From: Truepera sp965215315
GTDB lineage: Bacteria; Deinococcota; Deinococci; Deinococcales; Trueperaceae
Direction of reading: 5' to 3'
Assembly (NCBI GenBank): GCA_965215315.1
Contig: CBDCDB010000008.1
Span: 620,001 to 684,000, forward strand
DNA: 64,000 nt
The first letter of the stretch is position 1. Every line of letters starts with the position of its first letter. Both the position numbers and the translations under genes were made by a program. Below, in pieces: positions 44,850-53,737 of the stretch. The notes under the pieces are model-generated. The model had not been told where the DNA came from, made no database searches, and worked only from the letters and a program-made list of their open reading frames with translations.

Positions 44850-46250
44850 TTACACCTTGCTTAGTTCAAACTCGTCACGCGCAGCTATCGCTACCAGATA
44901 CTCAGGCACCCCCGGACGTTTTCTCAGCCCCTTGTCAGACTTGGTCGCCACCCAGCCGTAAACCGGTAGCTCTTTGTCGCCCTTTTTGCCCCCACCAAAC
45001 ATGTACTGAATGTTGCCGTAGGTCGCCGGGTCACGACCATCTAAACTCAGTCGGTCGTTAAGTGTACACGCCGCCGCATAAGCCGTTTCAGGCCCAGGCA
45101 GCCACCTAATAAACTGCTTGCCCCAGTACATCCGCAAGTTGTTATGCATCCAACCGTCAAAAAGGTAGCTCTTCTGGGCCGCGTTCCAGGTTTCGTCATC
45201 GGTTTGAGCATTCGTAAGCTGGTGGAGGTCGTAGAGAACGGGACGCTCATCGTGCCCATGCGCGGTCAGTGTTTCGCGTGCCCAGGGTGCAATGTGGGTG
45301 TAATCACTCATGTCTTTACGGTGGTACGCCTGGTGATAGAAAAACTCGCGCCACTTGAGCAGTTCGTCCAAGAATTTGTATTTCGCCGCGCCGTGTGCGG
45401 CGGACGCCTGAACCTTCAGGGTGATTTCACGGGTGCTCAAGATGCCAAAGTGAAGGTAGGGCGAGAGATGCGAGCTCGAGCTGGGGTCAGCCGGGTTGTT
45501 ACGGGTTTGGTTGTATTCAGGCAAAACGGTTTCTAGCGCCCACTCGAGCTGCTCTAGGGCTGCTTCGCGGGAGCCGTTAAGTTCAACAGGTGGCAGCGTC
45601 ATATCGGCCCCACTGTCTTCTATGAGCGGCGTCCAAGCAGCTGCGTCCTCAGTGGCGTTACTGGGTAGCTCACCCTCATAGGGCAGCACAACCGGCGTCT
45701 GCCTCAGATCGGTCTCCAGATGCGGGGCTCGAGCCGGACGGTGCGCTTTAAGAAACGCCGAAGGGTTGGGCAATTCGGGCGTAAGCTCACGCAGCGGTAC
45801 GAGGCAGGCGGTGTCCACCGCTGTTACCGGAATACTGAGTTGGGCTGCCAAAGACGCTAGCGGTTCGCGTGCTGCGTGGGTCGGTAGATCGTCGCTAAAG
45901 AGCGCCGCTGCGTCCCCGGCTAACCTGGTGACGAGCGGCGTCTCCCCTGCGGGGGTAACGTGACGCACAAACCGCACACCAAGAGCGCTGAGGCCACGTT
46001 CCAGTGAACCAGACGCCTCGAGCTGAAACTGGTGGTGGCGGTGTGACGGATAGGGGTAGCTACCAATTTCGTGCAATACCACCACGGGTTTGCGGAGCTC
46101 ATTGGCGCACAAGATAGCCGCGCTGAGTGCTGGGTTGTCTTGGCTGCGTAGCGCGTTGCGGAGCCAGCAGAAAACGTAAAGCGCGTCTCGGTTGGGAGTT
46201 GCCTCTTTTACTGTGCGGCTACGCATATCTAGGAGCGTCTTAGCGTCCAT
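44850..46250 (-). CDS. DNA photolyase (class II-like)
   Basis: 466-aa FAD flavoprotein that repairs UV pyrimidine dimers using blue light. The N-terminal antenna-type alpha/beta domain covers residues 25-165. The FAD domain shows YNQTRNNPADPSSSSHLSPY and LHFG, WREFFYHQAY, DGWMHNNLRMYWGKQFIRW and a C-terminal YGNIQYMFGGGKKG. The Asn-rich WMHNNLRM motif is typical of photolyases. It resembles class II/FeS-free CPD photolyases, but I cannot exclude a related cryptochrome-photolyase subclass. Confidence 0.88.
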   Translation of the reverse strand: MDAKTLLDMRSRTVKEATPNRDALYVFCWLRNALRSQDNPALSAAILCANELRKPVVVLHEIGSYPYPSHRHHQFQLEASGSLERGLSALGVRFVRHVTPAGETPLVTRLAGDAAALFSDDLPTHAAREPLASLAAQLSIPVTAVDTACLVPLRELTPELPNPSAFLKAHRPARAPHLETDLRQTPVVLPYEGELPSNATEDAAAWTPLIEDSGADMTLPPVELNGSREAALEQLEWALETVLPEYNQTRNNPADPSSSSHLSPYLHFGILSTREITLKVQASAAHGAAKYKFLDELLKWREFFYHQAYHRKDMSDYTHIAPWARETLTAHGHDERPVLYDLHQLTNAQTDDETWNAAQKSYLFDGWMHNNLRMYWGKQFIRWLPGPETAYAAACTLNDRLSLDGRDPATYGNIQYMFGGGKKGDKELPVYGWVATKSDKGLRKRPGVPEYLVAIAARDEFELSKV

Positions 46251-46718
46251 GTAAAGGTAAGAATATGCCGAGCTGGGCGTAGGTGTTTTGGTAAGGAGTC
46301 ATCTATTATGAGCCTACCTATAAGGATCGTGAAGGAGCTGCAGCTTGACGTACGATGTTGGGGCTCCTGTGACATACCTACTCGAGTTGAACAGAACGTG
46401 CAAAGTAAACTATCGCTGTTTCGGTGCGACGATAGTTGCTGCCGGTCAACCGCTTGACGCAGTCGTCGAGGATGCGTTTCGGGTTGCTGCTGGTCACGCG
46501 CTGAACCGGGGTGACAAAAGGGGAGGAGCTCTTCAGATGCTCTTCGTCCTTGTACGTGTGAACGGCCCGCTAGAGGCGTAAGAAGCCTGACCGGTTGAAA
46601 TACTGCCGCTTTCACCTCGACACGCTCTGTCCCGATCATTCCAGGTTAGCTTAAAGCTGGTGAAGTGCCTGATGTGTCACCAACCGAGTTTTCTCTATCT
46701 CACCGCGCGTGGCCGATG
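46251..46718. other. Intergenic 46.25-46.7 kb
   Basis: No supported gene. Two open frames (plus 46345-46581, minus 46229-46639) overlap each other and show no start signal or family features. A short AAGCT repeat near 46650 is the only structure. Possibly the remains of an older gene. Confidence 0.45.
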
Positions 46719-47870
46719 TCAGAAATCCGCGAGTTCCTTGGCTGCCGGGAGCGCCGTCGCGCCTTCAAACGCATTCACCTCTTCGATAAAGCGCTTGAAC
46801 GAATATGAGGCGTCGTGCGGGCCGGGACTCGCTTCGGGGTGGTACTGCACGCTGAAAACCGGGTAACGGGTGTGCGCCATGCCCTCCAGGGTTCCGTCGT
46901 TTAAGTTCACGTGCGTCGCGCGGAACTGCCCACTCGGAATCGAAGCGATGTCCACGGCGTAATTATGGTTTTGACTGGTGATTTCAACCTCGCCCGTCAC
47001 CAGATTTTTGACCGGCGTGTTCGCCCCGTGATGTCCGTGTTTGAGCTTATAGGTGCTGCCGCCGACCGCCAGACCTAAAAGCTGATGACCCAGACAAATC
47101 CCGTAAGTCGGTAGGAGCCCTAGCATCTGCCAGACCGTATCGTGGGCGTATTTGGGGCCAGCCGGGTCGCCGGGGCCGTTGGCGATGACGAGGCCGTAGG
47201 GGTTGAGCGCCATAATCTGCGCGGGCGTCGTTTGGGCTGGGACGACGATGACCTCGGCGTTGGCCTGCTCGAGCTTATACACAATCGAGTTTTTAATGCC
47301 GAAGTCCATGACGACCACTCTGGGGTTGTCTTTGAAGGTGGGCCGCGCATAAGGCAGCGGCGTCGTCACTTCGGGGGTCAGGTCGCGTCCGTCGATGTCT
47401 GCGTGGGCTCTCGCCTGCTCAACGAGCGCTTCGCCGCCCGCTTCGTCCAACTCGCCGTGCCGGATGACCCCTTTAACCACGCCGCCCTGCCGTAAACGCC
47501 GGGTGAGAGCGCGGGTATCGATGCCTTCGATGCCGACGATTTTATGCTCTTGCATAAAGCTCTGCAGATCTTGATTGGCGCGGTGGCTCGAGGCCGTGCG
47601 CGAAAACTCCCGGACGATAAAGCCTTTGGCAAACGGCCGGTTCGATTCCATATCGTAGACCGACACGCCGTAGTTGCCGATGTGCGGATACGTCATGGTG
47701 ACAATCTGCCCGTGATAGCTGGGGTCGGTCAGAATCTCCTGATAGCCGGTCATCGAGGTGTTAAACACAATTTCGCCGACCGTTTCGCCGTGATAGCCGA
47801 ACGCGTAGCCGTAGTAGACCGTGCCGTCCTCGAGCGCGAGCGCGGCGGGGGGTTTGTTTAGTAGGGACAT
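46719..47870 (-). CDS. carA: Carbamoyl-phosphate synthase small subunit
   Basis: Glutaminase subunit that feeds ammonia to CarB for arginine and pyrimidine synthesis. 383 aa from the ATG at 47870 (MSLLNKPPAALALEDG), chosen because TGAGG lies just upstream; a longer frame to 47897 is open. The N-terminal carA domain has FNTSMTGYQEILTDPSY. The class I amidotransferase domain has GICLGHQLLGLAVGG with the nucleophilic Cys, and HPEASPGPHD with the catalytic His/Glu. carB is elsewhere. Confidence 0.96.
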   Translation of the reverse strand: MSLLNKPPAALALEDGTVYYGYAFGYHGETVGEIVFNTSMTGYQEILTDPSYHGQIVTMTYPHIGNYGVSVYDMESNRPFAKGFIVREFSRTASSHRANQDLQSFMQEHKIVGIEGIDTRALTRRLRQGGVVKGVIRHGELDEAGGEALVEQARAHADIDGRDLTPEVTTPLPYARPTFKDNPRVVVMDFGIKNSIVYKLEQANAEVIVVPAQTTPAQIMALNPYGLVIANGPGDPAGPKYAHDTVWQMLGLLPTYGICLGHQLLGLAVGGSTYKLKHGHHGANTPVKNLVTGEVEITSQNHNYAVDIASIPSGQFRATHVNLNDGTLEGMAHTRYPVFSVQYHPEASPGPHDASYSFKRFIEEVNAFEGATALPAAKELADF

Positions 47871-47936
47871 AGGAACCTCACAAGGATAACCTAGCATTTA
47901 GAGGCATAAAGATACAGAAACGGCTCGTACGTTAGC

Positions 47937-49454
47937 TCAGTTTGCAGTTCCGGTCTGATAGTCGGTTTGAGAAAGTTCTTGCTCGAGCCGTCCCTGCATC
48001 AGCTGCGTCACCTCGGCGTATTCCGGCACACCGATGAGGTTGCGCAGCTCGCCGGGGTCGGCCTCAAGGTCGTAGAGTTCGCTGATGTCGTCGAGCAAGT
48101 CCGGATAGGTCACGTATTTCCAGCGCTCGGTTCGCACGCCCAAAATGGTCGGGACGCCGGGGCCGTACTCCTGAAAGTATTCGTACAACAGCGCGTCGCG
48201 CCAGGCTACCCCTTCTCCCTCTAAGAGTGGTCGGAGTGAGCGACCCTGCATGGTTTTGGGGACGGCGACGCCCGCAAACTCTAACAGCGTCGGGGCGAGG
48301 TCGAGACTCGAGACCATTTCTGTGGGTCTCAGCCCCGCTTTGATACGTTTCGGATAGCGCACAAACAGGGGAACACGGAGCGACTCCTCGTACATCACCC
48401 GTTTGTCCTGAAGCCGGTGTGCGCCGAGCAAAAAACCGTTATCGCTGGTAAAAACGACCAACGTATCGCCGAGTTGACCGACGCTCTTCAGCGCCTCTAG
48501 AAGCAGCTTCGTTCCCTCGTCAACCGCGAGCAGGGTACGCAGGTAGGTCAAACGTTCATGGTCTTGAGGGTTCCAGGGCTCGAGTGGTAACGCTGCCGGA
48601 ATGTCGACCGGATCGCACGCGTTCCACGTATCCGGCTCGAGGCCGCAGAGCTTGTAACGGCGCTGCCACGCGGGTTTATCCGCAAACGTTTCGCTAAAAT
48701 TCGCCGGTTCCGGCAACCTCGCTCCGGCAAAGGCGAGCCGGTGCCGCGCCGCCGCCTCGAACGGCACGTGCGCGGCCTTGTGCGAGACGATGAGGCAGAA
48801 GGGCTTTTCTTTGGGACGCTGCAGCCACCTCGCCGCGTAGTCCGACAATAAGTCGGTGACGTACCCGCCTGCCCGGTACGCACGTCCGTTTTCGTTAAAG
48901 ACCGGATTTTCGTACACGCCCTGTCCGGCAAAACTGAGCCAAGTGTCAAAGTCGAGGCGAGGGTCAGAGCGAGCGTTGTCCATGTGCCATTTGCCGACAA
49001 AGCCCGTTTCGTACCCGGCTTTTTTGAGCAGTGAGGGGAAGTTGGGCAGCTCCAAACCCAATTCCTCCACATCGTTGATCAGGACGCCGTGCGTATGTGG
49101 ATAGGTACCGGTCAGCAAACTCGCGCGGCTCGGCGAGCAGACGGACGTCGGGACGAACGAATCAGGGAACGACGCGCCTTCGCGCTCGAGCGCGTCCAAA
49201 CAGGGCGTGTGTAAAAAGGGGAACCTCGAGCCCTCTCCCACCACGCCCGTCGCCAGATCGTCAACGACGATGACCAGGATATTCGGGCGCTCACCGTTAG
49301 AGCTAGGGGTGTAACGCGGGCCGGGGGGCGGCGGTTTCAGGGTAGGGCGGCGGTGGCCTTCGTCACGAAAAAAGGGCCCCAGCAGCGCGCCTCCAAGAGC
49401 GGCAGCGGTCAACCCCCCGGCGTAGGCGAGCAGGTTGCGGCGAGAGAGCTTCAC
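47937..49454 (-). CDS. Tat-exported sulfatase 1
   Basis: 505-aa type I sulfatase. The signal is of the Tat type (SRRNLL then a hydrophobic stretch, residues 3-27). The metal site begins NILVIVVDD near 58-66. The formylglycine motif is CSPSRASLLTG (CxPxR), followed by GTYPHTHGV. Calcium/His ligands GKWHMDN and FTSDNG are present. It hydrolyses sulfate esters of a sugar or glycosaminoglycan outside the cytoplasm. The Cys must be oxidised to formylglycine by a maturase that is not in the window. Tandem with and closely similar to the next sulfatase. Confidence 0.92.
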   Translation of the reverse strand: MKLSRRNLLAYAGGLTAAALGGALLGPFFRDEGHRRPTLKPPPPGPRYTPSSNGERPNILVIVVDDLATGVVGEGSRFPFLHTPCLDALEREGASFPDSFVPTSVCSPSRASLLTGTYPHTHGVLINDVEELGLELPNFPSLLKKAGYETGFVGKWHMDNARSDPRLDFDTWLSFAGQGVYENPVFNENGRAYRAGGYVTDLLSDYAARWLQRPKEKPFCLIVSHKAAHVPFEAAARHRLAFAGARLPEPANFSETFADKPAWQRRYKLCGLEPDTWNACDPVDIPAALPLEPWNPQDHERLTYLRTLLAVDEGTKLLLEALKSVGQLGDTLVVFTSDNGFLLGAHRLQDKRVMYEESLRVPLFVRYPKRIKAGLRPTEMVSSLDLAPTLLEFAGVAVPKTMQGRSLRPLLEGEGVAWRDALLYEYFQEYGPGVPTILGVRTERWKYVTYPDLLDDISELYDLEADPGELRNLIGVPEYAEVTQLMQGRLEQELSQTDYQTGTAN

Positions 49455-49528
49455 GCGTTACACGCTACTGTAAAAATCCGCACCTCGAAGCTAAAATTGT
49501 CGCAGAGCAGGGCCAGACCAAGAAAACG

Positions 49529-51097
49529 TCACAGGGCTGATGATGCGTTCGCCGGTTCGGGGTTAGGCGCTGCGAGCTGTGGCGTATACCCGGTATCAGC
49601 AAGTTGTTGCGCTAAAGACCCCTGCATGTCGCCCAAAGTAGCAGCGTAGTCCGGTTCGGCGATGAGGTTACGCAGTTCGAAGGGGTCGGTTTCCAAATCG
49701 TAAAGCTCGTCGATATCATCAGGGAGGTCAGGGTAGTGAACGTACTTGTAGCGCTCCGTCCGAACGCCCAGCATCGTCGGGACAGCGGGGCCACGGTCTT
49801 CCTGAAAATACTCGTACAAGAGCCGGTCACGCCACGGCGCGGCGTCACTGGTAAAAAGTGGCGTTAGCGACGCGCCCAGCATCGTTTCGGGTACGCTCTG
49901 CCCGCCGAGTTCGACGAGCGTCGGGGCGAGGTCGAGCGTCGAGACCAGCTTTTTGCTGTGACGGCCTGCGCTGAGCGCTTTGGGATAACGGATCACGAGC
50001 GGTACCCGGAGCGACTCTTCGTACATCACGCGTTTGTCCTGAAGTCGGTGTGCGCCCAGCATAAAGCCGTTGTCGCTGGTAAAAACAAACACCGTGTTGT
50101 CAAGCTGCTCCATATTTTCCAGCGCCTCGAAGAGCATGCCCAGCCCTTCGTCAACAGCTAGCATTGTTCGGAGGTGCGTCAGCCACTTTTCGTTGTGGGG
50201 GTTCCAGAGCTCAGGCGGAAGCGACTCGGGAACCTCGCCACACATCTCCCATTCTTCACGCCCGAGGCCGCATTTTTCGTAGCGGCGTTGCCACGCGGGT
50301 TTTCCTGCAAAGGTGTCGTTAAAGTTTGCCGGTTCAGGAAGTGACGCGTCGGCAAACGCCTTTTCGTGCCTCGTCGCAGCCGTAAACGGAACGTGTCCGG
50401 CCTTGTGCGAGACGATCAGCGAGAACGGTTTGTCTCTGGGCGTTTGGATATAGTTCACAGCGTATCTGTTTATAACATCGGTAACATACCCATCTTCTTC
50501 AAACTTACGCCCGTTTTCATTAAGGACGTTGCCGTTGTAAGAGCCCTGACCAGCAAAGCTCAGCCAGTAATCAAAATCCAGACGCGGCTCCGAAGACCCG
50601 TTGTTCATATGCCATTTGCCGACGAAACCAGTATCGTAGCCGCCCCCTTTGAGGATGGACGGAAAGTTCGGTAGGTCGTTACCTAAATCTACGACATCGT
50701 TGACGCGGACGCCGTGAACATGCGGATAGGTGCCGGTGAGCAAGCTTGCACGGTTCGGTGAGCAGATCGAGGTCGGGACGAACGATTGATCGAAGGTTGC
50801 ACCTTCGCGTTGCAGGCGGTTGACGTTGGGGGTCTCGAGAAACGGGTAGCGGCTCCCCTCACCCATCACGCCAGCGGCTAAATCATCAACCAGCACGAGA
50901 ACCACATTAGGTTTTTCACCTTTGTAGCGGTCGCCCGGTGGAGGGGGTGGTACCAGCAGCTCTTTTGGTGGCTCTGTCGGCGGGTCCAGCCCCGGCCCTA
51001 AGATTCCGCAGCTGCTGAGCGCAGAAGCGACGGTTGCGCCTGCACTTACCCGCAACAACAGTTCAAGTACTTTCCGGCGTGACACGTCTTTATTCAT
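49529..51097 (-). CDS. Tat lipoprotein sulfatase 2
   Basis: 522 aa, paralogue of the 47937 gene along most of its length. Signal with SRRKVLELLLRVSA and a lipobox-like LSSC (about residues 27-30), so a Tat-exported lipoprotein. Metal site NVVLVLVDD, formylglycine motif CSPNRASLLTG, then GTYPHVHGV, GKWHMNN and FTSDNGFMLG. Substrate unknown; resembles N-acetylglucosamine-6-sulfatases and related enzymes. 74 nt upstream of the first sulfatase, same strand, so likely one operon. Confidence 0.92.
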   Translation of the reverse strand: MNKDVSRRKVLELLLRVSAGATVASALSSCGILGPGLDPPTEPPKELLVPPPPPGDRYKGEKPNVVLVLVDDLAAGVMGEGSRYPFLETPNVNRLQREGATFDQSFVPTSICSPNRASLLTGTYPHVHGVRVNDVVDLGNDLPNFPSILKGGGYDTGFVGKWHMNNGSSEPRLDFDYWLSFAGQGSYNGNVLNENGRKFEEDGYVTDVINRYAVNYIQTPRDKPFSLIVSHKAGHVPFTAATRHEKAFADASLPEPANFNDTFAGKPAWQRRYEKCGLGREEWEMCGEVPESLPPELWNPHNEKWLTHLRTMLAVDEGLGMLFEALENMEQLDNTVFVFTSDNGFMLGAHRLQDKRVMYEESLRVPLVIRYPKALSAGRHSKKLVSTLDLAPTLVELGGQSVPETMLGASLTPLFTSDAAPWRDRLLYEYFQEDRGPAVPTMLGVRTERYKYVHYPDLPDDIDELYDLETDPFELRNLIAEPDYAATLGDMQGSLAQQLADTGYTPQLAAPNPEPANASSAL

Positions 51098-51350
51098 TGC
51101 ACTCCCAATTAGCCCGTTGTTTGGTTTTGCGTCTGGCGGCTAACAAGCGCGTCCAGACGTAAGAAGTAGACGACCAAAGCATACTTTACAAGCGATAATT
51201 GCCGCCAGCACAACACAAAGCATGAAGATTATTTTAGCAAGCTCTCACAAACATTCACTGTCGGCTCTCATGCTATATACATTCCGCGGATTTCCTGTTT
51301 ATACTTCTGAAAGCTATCAAAGCAGTCAAATCCTGTTCAGGAGTAACGCT

Positions 51351-52883
51351 ATGAAGCGTAACGGTGAGCCGTCAAAGGATACAGCGTCCTGCATAACCTC
51401 ACAGCCAACCGTATCTCGCCGAGACGCGCTTGAACTTATCGGTAAAACTTCGCTGGTGGCACTTTTGGCGTCGGCGTGCCGCGTCAATCCACCGCCACTG
51501 ACGCCTAACCTCGACCCCAAACGCCCCAACATCGTCTACATTCATTCACACGACACCGGGCGCTACACCGAACCTTACGGTCATCACGTCTCGACCCCGA
51601 ATCTGCAACGGTTTGCCGACGAAGGGATGGTCTTCCTGCAGGCGTTTAGCGCCTCACCGACGTGTTCACCCTCAAGAGCTTCACTTATGACTGGGATGAC
51701 ACCCGGTTGCAACGGCATGTGGGGGCTTACCCACAAGGGCTGGAAGCTCAACGACTACTCTCAAACCTTCGTACAGACCCTTAAACGTACCGGCTACGAC
51801 ACCGTGCTCGCAGGTCTTCAACATATCGCTGCTGGAGACGCGCGGGTATGTGCCGAGCTTATCGGCTACACCAAGTTGCTCAAGAGTGGCAGGCTAGCTC
51901 ACACCATGGCAGATACGACAGTTGACTATCTAAATGGCGCGGTGGAACAGCCGTTTTTCCTCGATATCGGCTTTGCCGTAACGCACACGTTCGACATGAC
52001 CCCTACCGGATCGTATTTCGGCTACGAAAACGGCGATACCAGCACCGCAGACATTCCGCCTAACCTAGACGATACGACCGAAACCCGGCGTGACATGGCG
52101 GACTTTGCCGTAGCTGCAACTGCGCTCGATACAGCGATAGGGCGAATTTTAGCGGCGCTCGAGCAGCGCGGCCTAGCTGAAAACACGGTTGTCATGGTTA
52201 CGACCGACCACGGCGTCCCGCTACCGGGGATGAAAGCCAACCACACCGACGGCGGCCTCGGCGTCTCGCTGATGTTTCGTGGTCCCAAAGGGTTTTCTGG
52301 TGGCAAGGTCAGCAACGCGCTCGTCTCACACCTCGACGTTTTCCCGACCTTTTGCGAACTTTTGGAGCTGCCCAAACCCGCATGGCTTCAGGGCACCTCG
52401 CTCATGCCCCTCGTCCGCGGTGAAGTTGACGAAATCAACGAAGCCGTCTTTGCCGAACACGAGATTCACGTCTCCCCCGAGCCGCAAGCCTCAGTCCGGA
52501 CAAAGCGCTACAAGTACATCCGGCGACTCGACGGAAACGACGAACCCCGGCCCGCCAACACCGATCAGACCTACACCAAAACGTTGTGGCTAGAGCAGGG
52601 CTGGGACGCGCACCTGCTCGCTCCCGAACAGCTCTACGACCTAGACGTTGACCCGCAAGAAAAAAATAATCTGGCGGCAGAGCCCGAATACCGGGACACC
52701 CTAAGCAAGCTGCGCGGGCTGATGGTCTCGAGGATGAACCGGTATAACAACCCGCTCCTGCGCAAATACAACGTCGCCGACGCGCCCCCTGAGAAGAGGC
52801 TACAGCCGGTCACACCCCAATTTGTACCGCAGCCGGATTCCGAAGGCTATTTGGAAATCGGCGTGATCAATACCGGCAAATAA
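51351..52883 (+). CDS. Tat-exported sulfatase 3, heparan N-sulfatase-like
   Basis: About 510 aa from the ATG at 51351, selected because CAGGAG precedes it (51338-51343); the frame is open to 51222. Tat signal SRRDALELIGKTS and a lipobox-like ASAC. Metal site NIVYIHSHDTGRY is the N-sulfoglucosamine sulfohydrolase type. Formylglycine motif CSPSRASLMTG, then GMTPGCNGMWGLTHKGW and TTDHGVPLPGMKA. Divergent from sulfatases 1 and 2, suggesting a shared control region at 51098-51350. It would remove sulfate from sulfated sugars or peptides. Confidence 0.9.
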   Translation: MKRNGEPSKDTASCITSQPTVSRRDALELIGKTSLVALLASACRVNPPPLTPNLDPKRPNIVYIHSHDTGRYTEPYGHHVSTPNLQRFADEGMVFLQAFSASPTCSPSRASLMTGMTPGCNGMWGLTHKGWKLNDYSQTFVQTLKRTGYDTVLAGLQHIAAGDARVCAELIGYTKLLKSGRLAHTMADTTVDYLNGAVEQPFFLDIGFAVTHTFDMTPTGSYFGYENGDTSTADIPPNLDDTTETRRDMADFAVAATALDTAIGRILAALEQRGLAENTVVMVTTDHGVPLPGMKANHTDGGLGVSLMFRGPKGFSGGKVSNALVSHLDVFPTFCELLELPKPAWLQGTSLMPLVRGEVDEINEAVFAEHEIHVSPEPQASVRTKRYKYIRRLDGNDEPRPANTDQTYTKTLWLEQGWDAHLLAPEQLYDLDVDPQEKNNLAAEPEYRDTLSKLRGLMVSRMNRYNNPLLRKYNVADAPPEKRLQPVTPQFVPQPDSEGYLEIGVINTGK

Positions 52884-52895
52884 GCTCAGGTCGTG

Positions 52896-53579
52896 TCACC
52901 GTGCCCGCGCGACGACTGCGTAGAGCGGGTCGCCCTGCATTCCAAAACTCGACTTGAATAACGCGCTGGATTTAGAGCTGAGTTTAGAGCTGGGTTTAGG
53001 ACTACGATCGAGCAGTTTGGGTTCGTCCCAGTTTCCAGCAGCTTTTAAGTAGTGGGCGACCAGCTCGAGCCGCCCCTGATCGCTCAGACCGTGCCAGACT
53101 GCTACAGCTTTGGTCGGAAAACAGCGGTTTGAGAAGCTGATGATGACCGGCGCTCCCGGCGCGAGCACCCGCCCGAGCTCACGCAATACGGCGACCGGTT
53201 GGGTCAGGTAATCAACCGATACGGTGATGCCCGCACCGTCGAATTCGTCATCGGCAAACGGCAGCTGCGGGTCGGTATTGAGGTTTTGTACGACAGACGA
53301 GGTGAGGCGGTCATTTTTACGCAGTTCAGCGGCGTTTAACCCGAGCCCGACGACTCGGCGGTACGTTACCTCCGGCGGCAGATGGCTTACCCACGAACTC
53401 ATCAGGTCGAGAATTGCGCTACCCGGCGGCAGATATTCGCGGTAGAGCTGCGTCACAGCGGCGATGGCCCCTGCGTCGATGTGGGTGACAAAACGGGGTT
53501 GCCGGTAAAAAAGCTCGTCGGGTGTTTCGTCGGCGCGGCGAAAGGCGTTTTCGGGAAGGTCAGAGGCAGATTCGTTCAC
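52896..53579 (-). CDS. SAM-dependent methyltransferase
   Basis: About 227 aa. Class I fold, with a weak motif I (AILDLMSSWVSHLP; Gly-rich loop replaced), GLGLNAAELRKN as the acidic-loop region and DDEFDGAGITVSVDYLTQPV. This matches a bacterial family often described only as methyltransferase domain proteins. The GTG at 53579 has a CATAAT box six nt upstream; the frame starts with TTG at 53582. C terminus with a Ser-Lys repeat (PSSKLSSKSSALFKSS) coded by a short imperfect repeat. Substrate unknown; the motif I loss makes activity uncertain. Confidence 0.7.
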   Translation of the reverse strand: MNESASDLPENAFRRADETPDELFYRQPRFVTHIDAGAIAAVTQLYREYLPPGSAILDLMSSWVSHLPPEVTYRRVVGLGLNAAELRKNDRLTSSVVQNLNTDPQLPFADDEFDGAGITVSVDYLTQPVAVLRELGRVLAPGAPVIISFSNRCFPTKAVAVWHGLSDQGRLELVAHYLKAAGNWDEPKLLDRSPKPSSKLSSKSSALFKSSFGMQGDPLYAVVARAR

Positions 53580-53585
53580 CAAGTC

Positions 53586-53591
53586 ATTATG
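53586..53591 (-). promoter_or_regulatory. -10 box of methyltransferase gene
   Basis: CATAAT on the minus strand, six nt before the GTG at 53579. Confidence 0.4.
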
Positions 53592-53646
53592 AAGGTGGAG
53601 ACAAATTTACGCTGGAAGGTGCAGCCCTTTTGAGGTTGCATGTTTT

Positions 53647-53674
53647 AAAGTTGACACTAAAAAGTTGACACTAA
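53647..53674 (+). repeat. 14-bp direct repeat AAAGTTGACACTAA x2
   Basis: Two adjacent copies (53647-53660, 53661-53674), each with a TTGACA word. They lie between two minus-strand genes and just before the hairpin at 53677. They could be an operator or -35 elements of an antisense transcript. Confidence 0.6.
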
Positions 53675-53676
53675 GG

Positions 53677-53705
53677 AGCCCCGGCTCGAGCCTCGAGCCG
53701 GGGCT
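53677..53705. terminator. GC-rich CTCGAG hairpin after ABC operon
   Basis: AGCCCCGGCTCGAG (53677-53690) and CTCGAGCCGGGGCT (53692-53705), perfect 14-bp palindrome around one base. It lies 33 nt after the last gene of the pyrimidine transporter operon and can end transcription from either side, though neither side has a strong T-run. Confidence 0.65.
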
Positions 53706-53737
53706 AGACTAAAACGCCGTAAAACTTGCCGTAAAAC

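Noticed and set aside
46229..46639. Open frames on both strands upstream of the photolyase gene
   Set aside because: They overlap each other, lack signals and no motif is visible.
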